NCBI RefSeq assembly: GCF_030580865.1
Contig: NZ_JAUQSY010000017.1
Span: 62,001-126,000 of the forward strand
DNA length: 64,000 nucleotides
Direction of reading: 5' to 3'
DNA from: Hymenobacter aranciens
GTDB lineage: Bacteria > Bacteroidota > Bacteroidia > Cytophagales > Hymenobacteraceae
In this document: positions 16,650 through 25,311 of the stretch, one piece after another
Layout of the letters: each line of letters starts with the position of its first letter
Numbering within the stretch: position 1 is the stretch's first letter
Position numbers and translations under genes: made by a program
The notes under the pieces: model-generated
Seen by the model: only the letters and a program-made list of their open reading frames with translations
Databases searched by the model: none
Told to the model about the DNA's origin: nothing

Positions 16650-17261
16650 ATGTCTTACCAAACACTTTTTTCACTCATGCTTACCCCTTCTTCTCTCTCC
16701 GCTTCCTTTCTGCGCGCCTCGGCCCTGCCGCTGTCGCTGGCTATTCTGCTGCTAGGCAGCAGTTGCGCCCGCACCGCCGAAACGGACTCCGCCGGCACTG
16801 CAACGGCCACCACGACGACGACCACCCCGACCGACATGAGCACCATCCCCAGCGTGCGTTCGGCCCGGGATATCCTCACCCCGGCCGAAGTGTCGGGCAT
16901 CATCGGCAAGTCGGTGGTGCTGCAGGCGGGCTCCGACTCGACGGCCGCTACCGCTACCACCGTCACCAGCTTCGTGCCGAGCGACGACCCCAACGGCGCC
17001 CCTATCGTGAATATCAAGCTGGCCTCGGAAGGCATGTACGCCGACGCCCGCGATATGGCCCGCAATGGCGGCCACAAAACCATGGACATGGCCAGCATCG
17101 GCCAGAATGCCTACTACGACGATGCTGACCGCAGCCTCTACGTGCGCGACAAGGGCCAGACCCTCATCATCACCGTCAACGGCCAGGTGCAGGGCAAAAC
17201 CAGCGAGCAGGTAGCCTCGCAGCTCGGCCGCATTGCCACCGGCCGCCTCACCCAGATGTAA
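16650..17261 (+). CDS. Hypothetical lipoprotein, paralog of the previous gene
   Basis: 203 residues from the first ATG; the ATG at 16677 (MLTPSSLSAS) would give a more typical signal. The lipobox is LLGSSC. A Thr-rich linker follows, then the shared features: DILTPAEVSGIIGKSV, a central beta region, the YYDD motif in NAYYDDADRSLYVR, and a C-terminal LGRIATGRL. The pair probably arose by tandem duplication followed by strong divergence. A terminator immediately downstream closes the unit. Confidence 0.65.
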   Translation: MSYQTLFSLMLTPSSLSASFLRASALPLSLAILLLGSSCARTAETDSAGTATATTTTTTPTDMSTIPSVRSARDILTPAEVSGIIGKSVVLQAGSDSTAATATTVTSFVPSDDPNGAPIVNIKLASEGMYADARDMARNGGHKTMDMASIGQNAYYDDADRSLYVRDKGQTLIITVNGQVQGKTSEQVASQLGRIATGRLTQM

Positions 17262-17284
17262 GAATTGCCCTTGGCAATCAACCC

Positions 17285-17330
17285 GCCGGGGCCGGCATGG
17301 TAGCAGTACCGTGCCGGCCCCGGCTTTTTT
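17285..17330 (+). terminator. Intrinsic terminator
   Basis: A 13-bp stem, GCCGGGGCCGGCA with its complement, 14-nt loop, then TTTTTT. It follows the lipoprotein gene by 23 bp. Confidence 0.88.
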
Positions 17331-17339
17331 CAGGCCGGG

Positions 17340-17383
17340 CACTCACACGGGCCTGGGCGAAGCTCCGCAAGCCCGTGTAAGTG
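17340..17383. repeat. Short inverted repeat
   Basis: CACTCACACGGGC and GCCCGTGTAAGTG, 13 bp with one mismatch, 18-nt spacer. It lies between the terminator and the DUF885 promoter region. Confidence 0.5.
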
Positions 17384-17476
17384 CTCACACGGCCTCTGCG
17401 GCAAAACCGGCGCCTAAAATCGGCCCGGCGGTGGGCATTGGGGCTGTGGAGCCGGGCCCGATAGGCGCTCCGTACA

Positions 17477-17484
17477 TACCTTGC
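17477..17484 (+). promoter_or_regulatory. Possible -7 box (TACCTTGC) just before a start codon
   Basis: TACCTTGC ends 5 bp before the ATG at 17490. It matches the same TAnnTTGC pattern seen at 9859 and 52851. A short or absent leader would follow if it is used. Confidence 0.3.
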
Positions 17485-17489
17485 GGCCC

Positions 17490-19319
17490 ATGAACAAGAT
17501 TATTCTCGCCGGGCTGGCGGCAGCTGGCCTTCTGACGGCCTGCAATCAGGAAAAAACTACCTCCACTGGTACTAACGAGAAGCTGATTCCTTGTGGGGTT
17601 GGCTTAGACTGCACCGGCACCGGCAAAGATATGTCGGCCCTGTTTGCTAGCTTCTGGGAAAAGCAGTCGCGGCTCGACCCGCTCTCGGCCACCGCGCAGG
17701 GCGACAACCGCTTCAACGACCAGCTGCCCAACGACCAGACCAGGGCCTTCCGTGACACGTTGCGCGCTACATACACAGACTACCTCTTCCAGGTCAGTAA
17801 AATTGACCGCGAAAAGCTCAGCGACAGCGAGAAAATCAGCTACGATATTTTCACCTATGATTTGAAGCAGCGCCTGGCCGGGCTAAAGTTCAACACCTGG
17901 ATGATACCCAGCAACCAGTTCTGGGGCCTGCCACTCACGCTGCCGCAGTACGGCTCGGGCGAGGGCGCCCAGCCCTTCAAGACGGTGCAGGACTACGACA
18001 ACTGGCTGGGCCGCGTGCGCGGCTACCCGGCGTGGACCGACTCGGCTATTGCTAACTTCCGGCGTGGCATGGCGGCCGGTGTGGTGCTGCCCCGCGCCCT
18101 GGTGGTGAAGATGCTGCCCCAGCTGCGCGGTGAGGATATTCTGGTGAGCGACGCGGCCAAGTCCATCTACTACCAGCCCATCGAGAAATTCCCGAAGGAC
18201 TTTTCGGTGGCCGACCGCAAGCGCCTGGCCTCAACCTACCAGGAAGTTATCCTGAAAGACATCGTGCCGGCCTACCGCCGCCTGGCCGATTTCCTGGAAA
18301 AGGAATACCTGCCCAAGTCGCGCCCCACGAGCGGCATCGGTACGCTACCGCAGGGGCCGGAGGTGTACAAGTACCTGGCCGGCTACTGGACCACCACCGA
18401 CCAGACGCCCGACCAGATTTACCAGACCGGCCTCAAGGAAGTAGCCCGCCTGCGCCAGGAAATGGAGCAGGTGAAAGCCAAAGTCGGCTTCCAGGGCGAC
18501 CTGCCGGCCTTCTTCGCCTCGCTGCGCAAGGACCCCAGGCTGATGCCCTTCAAAACGGTCGAGGAGGTGCTGGATTTCTTCCGCAACACCCAGAAGACCA
18601 TCGACCCGAAACTGAAGAAGATGTTCGGCCGGGTGCCCAAAACGCCCTTCGAAATCCGCCGCACCGAGGAGTTCCGCCAGGCCTCGGCCTCGGCCGAGTA
18701 CATGCGAGGTAACCCCGATGGCACGCGGCCGGGCATCTTCTACGTGCCCATCCCCGACGCCACCAAGTTCAACGTGACCACGGGCATGGAGTCGCTGTTT
18801 CTGCACGAAGCCATTCCTGGCCACCACTACCAGATTTCGCTGCAGCAGGAGAATACCAGCCTGCCAGCCTTCCAGCGCTTCAGCGGCTACGGTGCCTACG
18901 ATGAGGGCTGGGCCCTCTACTGCGAAAGCCTGGGCCCGGAGCTGGGCCTCTACACCGACCCCTACCAGCGCATGGGCGCCCTCAACGACGAGATGCTGCG
19001 CGCCGTGCGCCTAGTGGTGGACACCGGCCTGCACTCCCGCAACATGACCCGCGAGCAGGCCATCGACTACATGCTGGCCAACCTGCCCCTGGATAAGCCC
19101 GACGCCACCTCGGCCATCGAGCGCTACATGGCCATCCCCGGCCAGGCCCTGAGCTATAAAATTGGCGCGCTGAAAATCCGCGAGCTGCGGGCGCGGTACG
19201 AAAAGCAGCTGGGCAGCAAGTTCTCGCTCAGTAATTTTCATGACGAGTTGCTGAAGGATGGGGCTATGCCCCTGGCCGTGCTGGAGCGCAAGATGGACGC
19301 CTGGGCGGCCCGGCAGTAA
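17490..19319 (+). CDS. DUF885 family lipoprotein, probable zinc metallopeptidase (copy 1)
   Basis: 609 residues from ATG 17490 (MNKIILAGLAAAGLLTAC), a lipoprotein signal with Cys20; the frame extends three codons upstream without benefit. The DUF885 core is present: SATAQGDNRFNDQLPNDQTR near the N-terminus, the probable metal motif FLHEAIPGHHYQ (His439, Glu440), GWALYCESLGPELGLY, and a C-terminal ALSYKIGALKIRELR. Family members are thought to be periplasmic peptidases but substrates are poorly defined. It is about as long as, and clearly paralogous to, the gene at 19549. A dispersed palindrome separates the two. Confidence 0.9.
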   Translation: MNKIILAGLAAAGLLTACNQEKTTSTGTNEKLIPCGVGLDCTGTGKDMSALFASFWEKQSRLDPLSATAQGDNRFNDQLPNDQTRAFRDTLRATYTDYLFQVSKIDREKLSDSEKISYDIFTYDLKQRLAGLKFNTWMIPSNQFWGLPLTLPQYGSGEGAQPFKTVQDYDNWLGRVRGYPAWTDSAIANFRRGMAAGVVLPRALVVKMLPQLRGEDILVSDAAKSIYYQPIEKFPKDFSVADRKRLASTYQEVILKDIVPAYRRLADFLEKEYLPKSRPTSGIGTLPQGPEVYKYLAGYWTTTDQTPDQIYQTGLKEVARLRQEMEQVKAKVGFQGDLPAFFASLRKDPRLMPFKTVEEVLDFFRNTQKTIDPKLKKMFGRVPKTPFEIRRTEEFRQASASAEYMRGNPDGTRPGIFYVPIPDATKFNVTTGMESLFLHEAIPGHHYQISLQQENTSLPAFQRFSGYGAYDEGWALYCESLGPELGLYTDPYQRMGALNDEMLRAVRLVVDTGLHSRNMTREQAIDYMLANLPLDKPDATSAIERYMAIPGQALSYKIGALKIRELRARYEKQLGSKFSLSNFHDELLKDGAMPLAVLERKMDAWAARQ

Positions 19320-19322
19320 GAA

Positions 19323-19487
19323 CGAGCTAAACCGAACGTCATCCTGAGCTGACCGAAGGGAAGCGAAAGGACCTCGCCCGCGCCAGTCGCGGCAGTAATT
19401 GAAACTGTTTCACCGATTAGAATTACCACCACAGCGAAGCGGGCGAGGTCCTTTCGCTGCGCTCAGGATGACGTTCGGCTTATCTCG
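19323..19487. repeat. Palindromic element (GTCATCCTGAGC family)
   Basis: Outer arms run from CGAGCTAAACCGAACGTCAT (19323) and complement to CTCG at 19487; they include the dispersed motifs AACGTCATCCTGAGC and GCGAAAGGACCTCGCCCG. The interior CGATTAGAATTACCACCACA is shared, in the opposite orientation, with the copy at 60417-60561. Confidence 0.9.
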
Positions 19488-19548
19488 TTCCTCATCTAAT
19501 ATATCCCAACTATTCCGGCGGGCTTACGTTTCGCCTATCCGGTAGCTT

Positions 19549-21375
19549 ATGAGTCTTCGCGTCCTTACCTTATTTCTGCTGGTACTAGTTGGTGCTTCCT
19601 CGGTGGTGGCACAGCCGCGGCGGCCCCGGCCGCAGGGCTACACCCAGTCGGCGCAGCTGGCGGCGCTGTTTGAGCGCTATTGGGAGCGTAGCAACCAGCT
19701 GTTTCCGCTGCAGGCCACCGGCCAGGGCGACCACCGCTACGACTACCTGCTGCCCAACGACCAGACCCAGGCCTTCCGCGATACGCTGCGGCAGTTTTAC
19801 CAACGCTCGCTCGGCCAGCTGCGCCGCTTCGACCGGGGCACGCTCTCCGACCAGGAGCGCGTCAGCTACGACACGTTCCGCTACCGACTGCAAACCGACC
19901 TGGCGGGCCTGCAGCTCAACAACTGGATGATGCCGCTCTCATCATTAGGCGGCTCGCCGCTGATGATGAGCGGGGTGCCGCTGGCGCTGGCGCAGCTGGG
20001 GCCGGGCGGCGGCCCGCAGCCCTTCCGCACCACGCAAGACTACGAGCGCTGGTTGCTGCGCCTGCGCGGCTTTCCGGCCTGGACCGACTCGGCCATCAAC
20101 AATTTCCGGCGGGGGCTGCGGGCCGGCGTGGTGCTACCCCGCGCGCTGGTGCTGAAAATGGTGCCGCAATTCCGCAGTCTGGCCTTCACCGATGCCAGCA
20201 AGAGCTTGTTTTACGGGCCAGTGCAGCGATTTCCGGTCCGCATACCGGTGGCCGAGCGGCAGCGCCTCACGGCTGCCTTCCAGCGCCAGCTGCCCGCCGA
20301 TGTGGGCGCCCCCTACCAGCGCCTGGCCGATTTTCTGGAAAAAGAATACCTGCCCCGCGCCCGCCTCACCAGCGGCCTGGCGGCGTTGCCGGGCGCCCCG
20401 GCGCGCTACATCTACTCGGTGCACTACTGGACTACCACCGACCGCAGCCCGGCCGACATCTACGAAACCGGGCTGGCCGAGGTGCGGCGCATTCGGGCCG
20501 AGATGGAGCGGGTGAAGCGGCAAATAGCCTTTCGGGGCAGCCTGACGCAGTATTTCTCGTTTGTGAATACGGCCCCGCAGTTTCAGCCCTTCAAAACCGA
20601 CGCCGAAGTGCTGGCGGCTTTCCGGGCCATTCAGGCGCGCATTGCCCCGCAGCTGCCGCAGTATTTTGGCCGCATGCCGCGCACTGGTTTCGAGGTGCGC
20701 GGACTGGAGGCGCACCGCACGGCGGCCCCGGCGCAGTACTCGCGCGGGGCCGCTGATGCGTCTTGGCCCGGCATTTTCTACGTGCCCATCGCCGATGCCA
20801 ACTCTTATAATACCGTGGCCAACCCGGCCATGGAGGCCCTGTTTCTGCACGAGGCCATTCCCGGGCATCACTACCAGGTGTCGCTACAACAGGAGAATAC
20901 CGAGTTGCCTAAGTTCCGGCGTTTTGGCAGCTACAGCGCCATGGGCGAGGGCTGGGCGCTCTACTGTGAAAGCCTGGGCGACGAGCTGGGCCTCTACACC
21001 GACCCCAACCAGCGCCTGGGTGCCCTGGGCACCGAAATGCTGCGCGCCGCCCGCCTGGTGGTAGATGTGGGCCTGCACGCCCGCCGCCTCACCCGCGACC
21101 AAGCCATTAAATATCTGCTCGACAACGTGCCCATCAGCGAGGCCAACGCCGCGGCCGAGGTGGAGCGCTACATGGCCCTGCCCGGCCAGGCCCTGGCCTA
21201 CAAGGTGGGCCAGCTCAAAATTCAGGAGCTGCGCGACCGCTACCGCCTGCAGCTGGGCCCCCGGTTCGACCTGCGCGCCTTCCACGACGAGCTGCTCAAG
21301 GATGGCATGCTGCCGCTAGAAGTGCTGGAGCGCAAGATGAATACCTGGGCGCTGCGCATCCGCAATGCGGAGTAG
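19549..21375 (+). CDS. DUF885 family secreted protein, probable zinc metallopeptidase (copy 2)
   Basis: 608 residues with a cleavable signal (VLTLFLLVLVGASSVVAQ) rather than a lipobox. It matches copy 1 throughout: QATGQGDHRYDYLLPNDQTQ, FRRGLRAGVVLPRALVLKM, the metal motif FLHEAIPGHHYQ (His434, Glu435), GEGWALYCESLGDELGLY and ALAYKVGQLKIQELR. The change from lipoprotein to soluble export suggests the copies act in different places or on different peptides. It is followed by a nested palindrome. Confidence 0.9.
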   Translation: MSLRVLTLFLLVLVGASSVVAQPRRPRPQGYTQSAQLAALFERYWERSNQLFPLQATGQGDHRYDYLLPNDQTQAFRDTLRQFYQRSLGQLRRFDRGTLSDQERVSYDTFRYRLQTDLAGLQLNNWMMPLSSLGGSPLMMSGVPLALAQLGPGGGPQPFRTTQDYERWLLRLRGFPAWTDSAINNFRRGLRAGVVLPRALVLKMVPQFRSLAFTDASKSLFYGPVQRFPVRIPVAERQRLTAAFQRQLPADVGAPYQRLADFLEKEYLPRARLTSGLAALPGAPARYIYSVHYWTTTDRSPADIYETGLAEVRRIRAEMERVKRQIAFRGSLTQYFSFVNTAPQFQPFKTDAEVLAAFRAIQARIAPQLPQYFGRMPRTGFEVRGLEAHRTAAPAQYSRGAADASWPGIFYVPIADANSYNTVANPAMEALFLHEAIPGHHYQVSLQQENTELPKFRRFGSYSAMGEGWALYCESLGDELGLYTDPNQRLGALGTEMLRAARLVVDVGLHARRLTRDQAIKYLLDNVPISEANAAAEVERYMALPGQALAYKVGQLKIQELRDRYRLQLGPRFDLRAFHDELLKDGMLPLEVLERKMNTWALRIRNAE

Positions 21376-21413
21376 TGGGAGTAGTGAATTAGCAGGTTAG
21401 TGAAGTGGGACAC

Positions 21414-21580
21414 CGCCAGCCGCGAAGCGGCGCTACGGTGGTAGAAAATCAGGCATAACAGAACAGAGCCGCAAAGCGGCGGCACTTCTTCCTTGGAGAG
21501 AAAGTGCCGCCGCTTTGCGGCTCTGTATAGTTTGCGGGGCTGGCGGTGGCTACCATCGTGGCGCCGCTTCGCGGCTGGCG
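21414..21580. repeat. Nested double palindrome
   Basis: Outer arms start CGCCAGCCGCGAAGCGGCG (21414) and end with its complement at 21580. An independent inner palindrome (AGAGCCGCAAAGCGGCGGCA with its complement, 21465-21524) sits between them. One element may have inserted into another. It separates the convergent DUF885 and lipoprotein genes. Confidence 0.88.
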
Positions 21581-21607
21581 TTAATTCTCCAGCCCGCCAA
21601 CTTGGTG

Positions 21608-21955
21608 CTACTCGCCCGACTCGGTGGGGCGCTCGGCCACGCCTTCGCCGGGCGTGCCGGCGGGCGGCAGAGGCTGGCCGCTGGCGGTAGCGCCGGGGTC
21701 GTTGCCGGGGGCCGAGTTCAGCTTATCGTCTACGCTGCCGTTCTGGATGGCCGTGGCCGAGCCTTCGCCGCTGGGCGTGGTAGTGCGCTGCTTGTAGTTG
21801 ATGCTGTCGCGGTTCACGTCCTCGTTGCGCCACTTGGGGGCGTGGGTGAAATCGGTGCGCACCTGGTTAGCGCCGGGGCTGTAGCCATAATCGCAGGACG
21901 TGAGGGCGGCCGTGCCCAGCAGCAGGGCCAGCGTAGCGCGGGAAAAGAGGTTCAT
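21608..21955 (-). CDS. Small hypothetical lipoprotein
   Basis: 115 residues. The signal is MNLFSRATLALLLGTAALTSC (Cys21). The mature part is polar and probably disordered: GANQVRTDFTHAPKWRNED near the start and a Gly/Pro/Ser-rich end (NDPGATASGQPLPPAGTPGE). No domain recognised. It may be a structural envelope lipoprotein. Confidence 0.6.
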   Translation of the reverse strand: MNLFSRATLALLLGTAALTSCDYGYSPGANQVRTDFTHAPKWRNEDVNRDSINYKQRTTTPSGEGSATAIQNGSVDDKLNSAPGNDPGATASGQPLPPAGTPGEGVAERPTESGE

Positions 21956-22078
21956 AAAATCGAAATGGAGGGGTTTGGGACTGCGAAGTACGTAAATCGG
22001 CGGGGTATCGGCGGCACCCGGGGCTTTTTTTTGTGGCGGGCTACCTCATTAGCCTGCTTCCAAATCCCCGGCCAGTGG

Positions 22079-22693
22079 CTAAAACAAATCCACTTTCACG
22101 CCCACGCCCAGCGTCAGAATGCTGCGCAGGGGCAGATGGCCGATGTTGTGCCAGATGCTGACCAGATACAGGTCGTTGGTGCCCAGCTCGTAATAGGCTG
22201 AGATGAAGCGCGCCGGGCGGCCGGACTGGTTCGATAGCCGGTAAGCCAGCCGCCCGCCCACGAAGCCCCCGATGCGCGTGTGTGCCGACCACCAGTAGTA
22301 GCCGGTGCTGTACTTGTCGTCCCAGGTTTTGTTGAAGCCTTTGCTGGCCGTGTAGCTCAGCATGCCGCCTGCCGACAGCGGGCGCAGCTGCCAGCGCGAC
22401 TGCCCCAGGCTCACCAGCCAGGGCGAGTAGGTGGCCTTGGCCGTGAAGATGCCCATGGGCGTAATGCTATATCGGCGAGGCACGTAGCCCGCCAGCAGGT
22501 CCAGGTCGAGCCGCCGCCGCGAGGTGTAGCCCAGGCCCACCGTAGCCATTCCCTGGCCGCCCGCAAACTGCCCGATGACGTGATGCGGCAGCAGCCACGA
22601 GCGCCGGTGCAGGCTGTCGGGCCGCCCCGGTTGGGCGTGGGCCGGGGCCACCAGTCCGGCCAATATCGTCAAGATAAAAAACAGGTAGCGCAT
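22079..22693 (-). CDS. Outer-membrane beta-barrel-like protein
   Basis: 204 residues. The signal is MRYLFFILTILAGLVAPAHAQ. The mature part has alternating aromatic/hydrophobic strands: FAGGQGMATVGLGYTSRRRL, LDLLAGYVPRRYSI, FISAYYELGTNDLYLVSIW, and the end ILTLGVGVKVDLF, which finishes in Phe as outer-membrane barrels do. The name is by fold only. The ATG overlaps the stop of the phosphoesterase gene by one base (TAATG), so translation is probably coupled. Confidence 0.65.
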   Translation of the reverse strand: MRYLFFILTILAGLVAPAHAQPGRPDSLHRRSWLLPHHVIGQFAGGQGMATVGLGYTSRRRLDLDLLAGYVPRRYSITPMGIFTAKATYSPWLVSLGQSRWQLRPLSAGGMLSYTASKGFNKTWDDKYSTGYYWWSAHTRIGGFVGGRLAYRLSNQSGRPARFISAYYELGTNDLYLVSIWHNIGHLPLRSILTLGVGVKVDLF

Positions 22694-23541
22694 TAGAAGT
22701 AAACAGTTTCGAGCTTGAACTCCCGCTTACCCCACAGGCTGATAATGAGGTAGCGGTTTTTCTGAAAGCTGGCCGAGTTGATGTAGGGAATTGCGCCCTC
22801 GTAGGGCCAGGTTTCGCTGAAACCGTGGCGGTGGCCGTTGAGCTGCATCATCACCAGGGGGGATGATGCCAGCGCCGCTACGTAAGGCTTTTCCAGCTGA
22901 TGGTCGAAGTCCTCGTCCATCGGCGGCACGTGGCTCATTACCACTTGGCGGCGCACGCCCACGGTATCGGCCAGCTGGCTGTGCAGCCAGCCCACGTCCG
23001 GCACTTGACCATTGAAATCGTACTCGCGGCCGTTGGTGTTCACCAGCACAAACTGGGTGCCGGCGTAGCGGAAGCTATAGTTGAGCGGGCCAAACACTTC
23101 CTGGTAGCTCTGGCGGCCGTTGGCGGCGTGGTCGTGGTTGCCGATAACCGTCAGATAAGGCACATGCAGGCGCCGCATCTTGTCGTGCACCCAGCGAAAC
23201 TCCCGAATCAAACCAAAGTCGGAAATGTCGCCCGCAATAGCCACGAAGGCAATGTCGCGCTGCTGGTTAACGCTGGCTACCAGCTCGTCCGCCTCGGCAT
23301 AAAAGCGTTGCGGGTCGCCGGTGAAGATGAAGCGCAGCGTATCGCCGTTGCCCGGCACTGGCCGCTCGGCCAGGGCGTCCAGGTTTTTGCGGGTCAGGTC
23401 GTGGTATTCCTCGGTGGTGCGGATTTCGTTGGGGCTGAATTCGAACAGCTCGCAGCCAGTGAGGCCAGCCGCACTCAGCAGTGCCAGAGGTAGCAGAAGA
23501 ATCCTTCGCAGCCAGGCCGAATAAAAGTAAGTTGTTGGCAT
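22693..23541 (-). CDS. Metallophosphoesterase lipoprotein
   Basis: 282 residues. The signal ends in a lipobox, LSAAGLTGC. Calcineurin-type motifs follow in order: FIFTGDPQRF (first motif, Asp then Pro-Gln instead of Asp-x-His), AIAGDISDFG, VIGNHDHAANG, VVMSHVPP and LNGHRHG. It probably cleaves a phosphoester in the periplasm or at the inner face of the outer membrane; substrate unknown. The first motif lacks the usual His, as in several bacterial branches. It is the first gene of a two-gene unit with the barrel protein downstream. Confidence 0.85.
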   Translation of the reverse strand: MPTTYFYSAWLRRILLLPLALLSAAGLTGCELFEFSPNEIRTTEEYHDLTRKNLDALAERPVPGNGDTLRFIFTGDPQRFYAEADELVASVNQQRDIAFVAIAGDISDFGLIREFRWVHDKMRRLHVPYLTVIGNHDHAANGRQSYQEVFGPLNYSFRYAGTQFVLVNTNGREYDFNGQVPDVGWLHSQLADTVGVRRQVVMSHVPPMDEDFDHQLEKPYVAALASSPLVMMQLNGHRHGFSETWPYEGAIPYINSASFQKNRYLIISLWGKREFKLETVYF

Positions 23542-23887
23542 AAATGGCTTTGTGTGTGGTGAAGGTGAGCTGAGAAAGGCGCGACGGCCAACCGCCCGGA
23601 GCCGGACGGTTATCGTTTTAACGGTGGCAACTCAGTTTGGATACGTTGTGCCCAGGCCATCTGCGGCATTCCTGATGGACGAAGCAGGGCGCATAATATT
23701 TTACCCGTCCCAACTGTGGGCGGTAGTCAGAACGGCTTTTTGCGTGCCGGCATTTATTTGAGCATCAAGTATGTAATAAGATAAAAAGCCCCGTTCGCAG
23801 CTAAGCGAACGGGGCCTTTTGCGGGCAGGACTAGCCTTGCTGGTAAATATGGTGGCTTAAAACCGGTTGTTATTAAGAAACAATGAA
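23542..23887. other. Intergenic region with terminator
   Basis: 346 bp between the phosphoesterase start and the proC stop. The only structure seen is the terminator at 23788-23815. A 69-codon frame at 23552-23761 has no signal, domain or ribosome site and is not called. Confidence 0.5.
23788..23815. terminator. Bidirectional intrinsic terminator
   Basis: GCCCCGTTCGC and GCGAACGGGGC, 11-bp perfect stem, 6-nt loop, AAAAA before and TTTT after. It is about 70 bp beyond the proC stop on the minus strand, so it is probably the proC terminator. Confidence 0.85.
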
Positions 23888-24688
23888 TTATTTGCCCAAC
23901 TCCTCGGCCCGGTCGCGCGCGGCCCCAGCGCCCGCCATCAGGCCCTCGCGCACCGCGCCCGCCCCAAAGGCCTTGAGCGCCGCCTCAGTCGTGCCGCCCT
24001 TAGAGGCCACTTTGGCAATCCACTCCGCGCAGCTCAGGCCCGATTGGGAGTACAATTCCACCGCGCCGCGGAAAGTCTGGCTCACCAGCAGTTCGGCCTC
24101 GGCGGGGGCGAAGCCCATCTGGGCGGCCGCGTCCATGAGGGCGCCCATGCAGTAATACACGTAGGCCGGGCCGCTGCCCGAGATGGCCGTGCTGGCGTCG
24201 ATGGCGCTTTCGTCATCCACGTACACGGTTTTGCCGGTGGTCGAAAGCAGGTTTTGCACCTGCACTAGCTCGGCGCGGGTCACCTCGTCGGTGCTGGTGA
24301 AGGCCGTCATGCCCATGCCAATCTGCGACGGCAGATTGGGCATGGCCCGGATGATTTTGGGCGTGCCCAGCGCCTGCCGGATGGTGTCAATCCGCACCCC
24401 GGCCATGATGCTGATGACGAGCTGCGACGGCTGCACCAGCCCGCCGAGCGAGGCAAACAGCGCGGCCGAATCCTGCGGTTTCACGGCCAGGATGATGATG
24501 TCGGCCCCCGGCACGCACTCGCCGGGCGTGCCCCACACCGTGCCGATGTCGTGCAGGGCCAGGGCCGGCACCCGCTCGGGCGAGCGGGCCAGCAGCCGCA
24601 AGTCGAGCCGCGAAGTGATGTGGGCGCGCACGAAGCTACGGCCGTAGGTGAGGCCCATGTTGCCGCCGCCGATGATGAGGATTTTCAT
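23888..24688 (-). CDS. proC: Pyrroline-5-carboxylate reductase
   Basis: 266 residues, normal length. The Rossmann motif is MKILIIGGGNMGLTYG. The middle has IIILAVKPQDSAALF, VISIMAGVRIDTIR and KIIRAMPNLPSQIGMGMTAF. The C-terminal catalytic/dimer region has AISGSGPAYVYYCMGALMDAA and VASKGGTTEAALKAF, the proC signature. It reduces pyrroline-5-carboxylate to proline in the cytoplasm. The start is 38 bp after the thioesterase stop on the same strand, so proC may be on the transcript that begins with the cobalamin riboswitch. Confidence 0.95.
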   Translation of the reverse strand: MKILIIGGGNMGLTYGRSFVRAHITSRLDLRLLARSPERVPALALHDIGTVWGTPGECVPGADIIILAVKPQDSAALFASLGGLVQPSQLVISIMAGVRIDTIRQALGTPKIIRAMPNLPSQIGMGMTAFTSTDEVTRAELVQVQNLLSTTGKTVYVDDESAIDASTAISGSGPAYVYYCMGALMDAAAQMGFAPAEAELLVSQTFRGAVELYSQSGLSCAEWIAKVASKGGTTEAALKAFGAGAVREGLMAGAGAARDRAEELGK

Positions 24689-24726
24689 AAAGTCATTCGC
24701 ATAAAACGACCCGCAAGTTCGGCAAT

Positions 24727-25134
24727 TTATGCCGTCGCCGGTTCAGCCAGGATGCGCACCGGCCGGCGCTGCTCGTCCACGGCCACGAAGGTGAAGCTGC
24801 CCGTCACGGCCAGCAGCCGGCCCTCGGTGTACATCTGTTCGATAAACAGCTCGACGCGCACCTGCAGGCTGGTGTTGCCCACCCGCACCACCCGCCCGAT
24901 GAGTTCGACCAGCGTGCCGCCGGGGATAGGATGCGTAAAATCAACCTTGTCGGACGATACCGTGACCATGCGCAGCCGGCTAAAGCGCGTGGCCGCGATG
25001 AAGGCCACCTCGTCCATCATGTGCAGCGTGGTGCCGCCAAAGAGGGTGTCGTAGTGGTTGGTAGCGTTGGGAAAAACGGCTTTGAAAATCCGGGTTTCCG
25101 ATTGGGCGATTTTCTCTTCCAGGGAAAGCGACAT
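24727..25134 (-). CDS. Acyl-CoA thioesterase, hotdog fold (YciA/acyl-CoA hydrolase type)
   Basis: 135 residues from the ATG at 25134 (MSLSLEEKIAQSETRIFKAV). The hotdog domain is typical: PNATNHYDTLFGGTTLHMMDEVAFIAATRF with the catalytic Asp/Glu on the helix, then VDFTHPIPGGTLVELIGRVV and RVELFIEQMYTEGRLLAVTG. It hydrolyses acyl-CoA in the cytoplasm. An in-frame ATG at 25284 would add 50 residues that resemble no family member. A cobalamin riboswitch lies 177 nt upstream with no other gene between, an unexpected regulator for this family. Confidence 0.9.
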   Translation of the reverse strand: MSLSLEEKIAQSETRIFKAVFPNATNHYDTLFGGTTLHMMDEVAFIAATRFSRLRMVTVSSDKVDFTHPIPGGTLVELIGRVVRVGNTSLQVRVELFIEQMYTEGRLLAVTGSFTFVAVDEQRRPVRILAEPATA

Positions 25135-25311
25135 GGTTTTAGGGGAAAGTGACGGTTGAAAATCACCCCCGTGCCATCCGGTACCCGCACTTCCGGTTCT
25201 GGCGCACGCACGACCTTCCGGCCCCGACTGAATAGCCGCGACGCACTGAAAACCAGCGTAAGCCAAACCTGATGCGGGCCTCATGGCGCGAAGGCAGCAC
25301 CAGCAAGCGAA

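Noticed and set aside
23552..23761. 69-codon plus-strand frame before the terminator
   Set aside because: No signal, domain or ribosome site; the terminator is explained by proC on the other strand.
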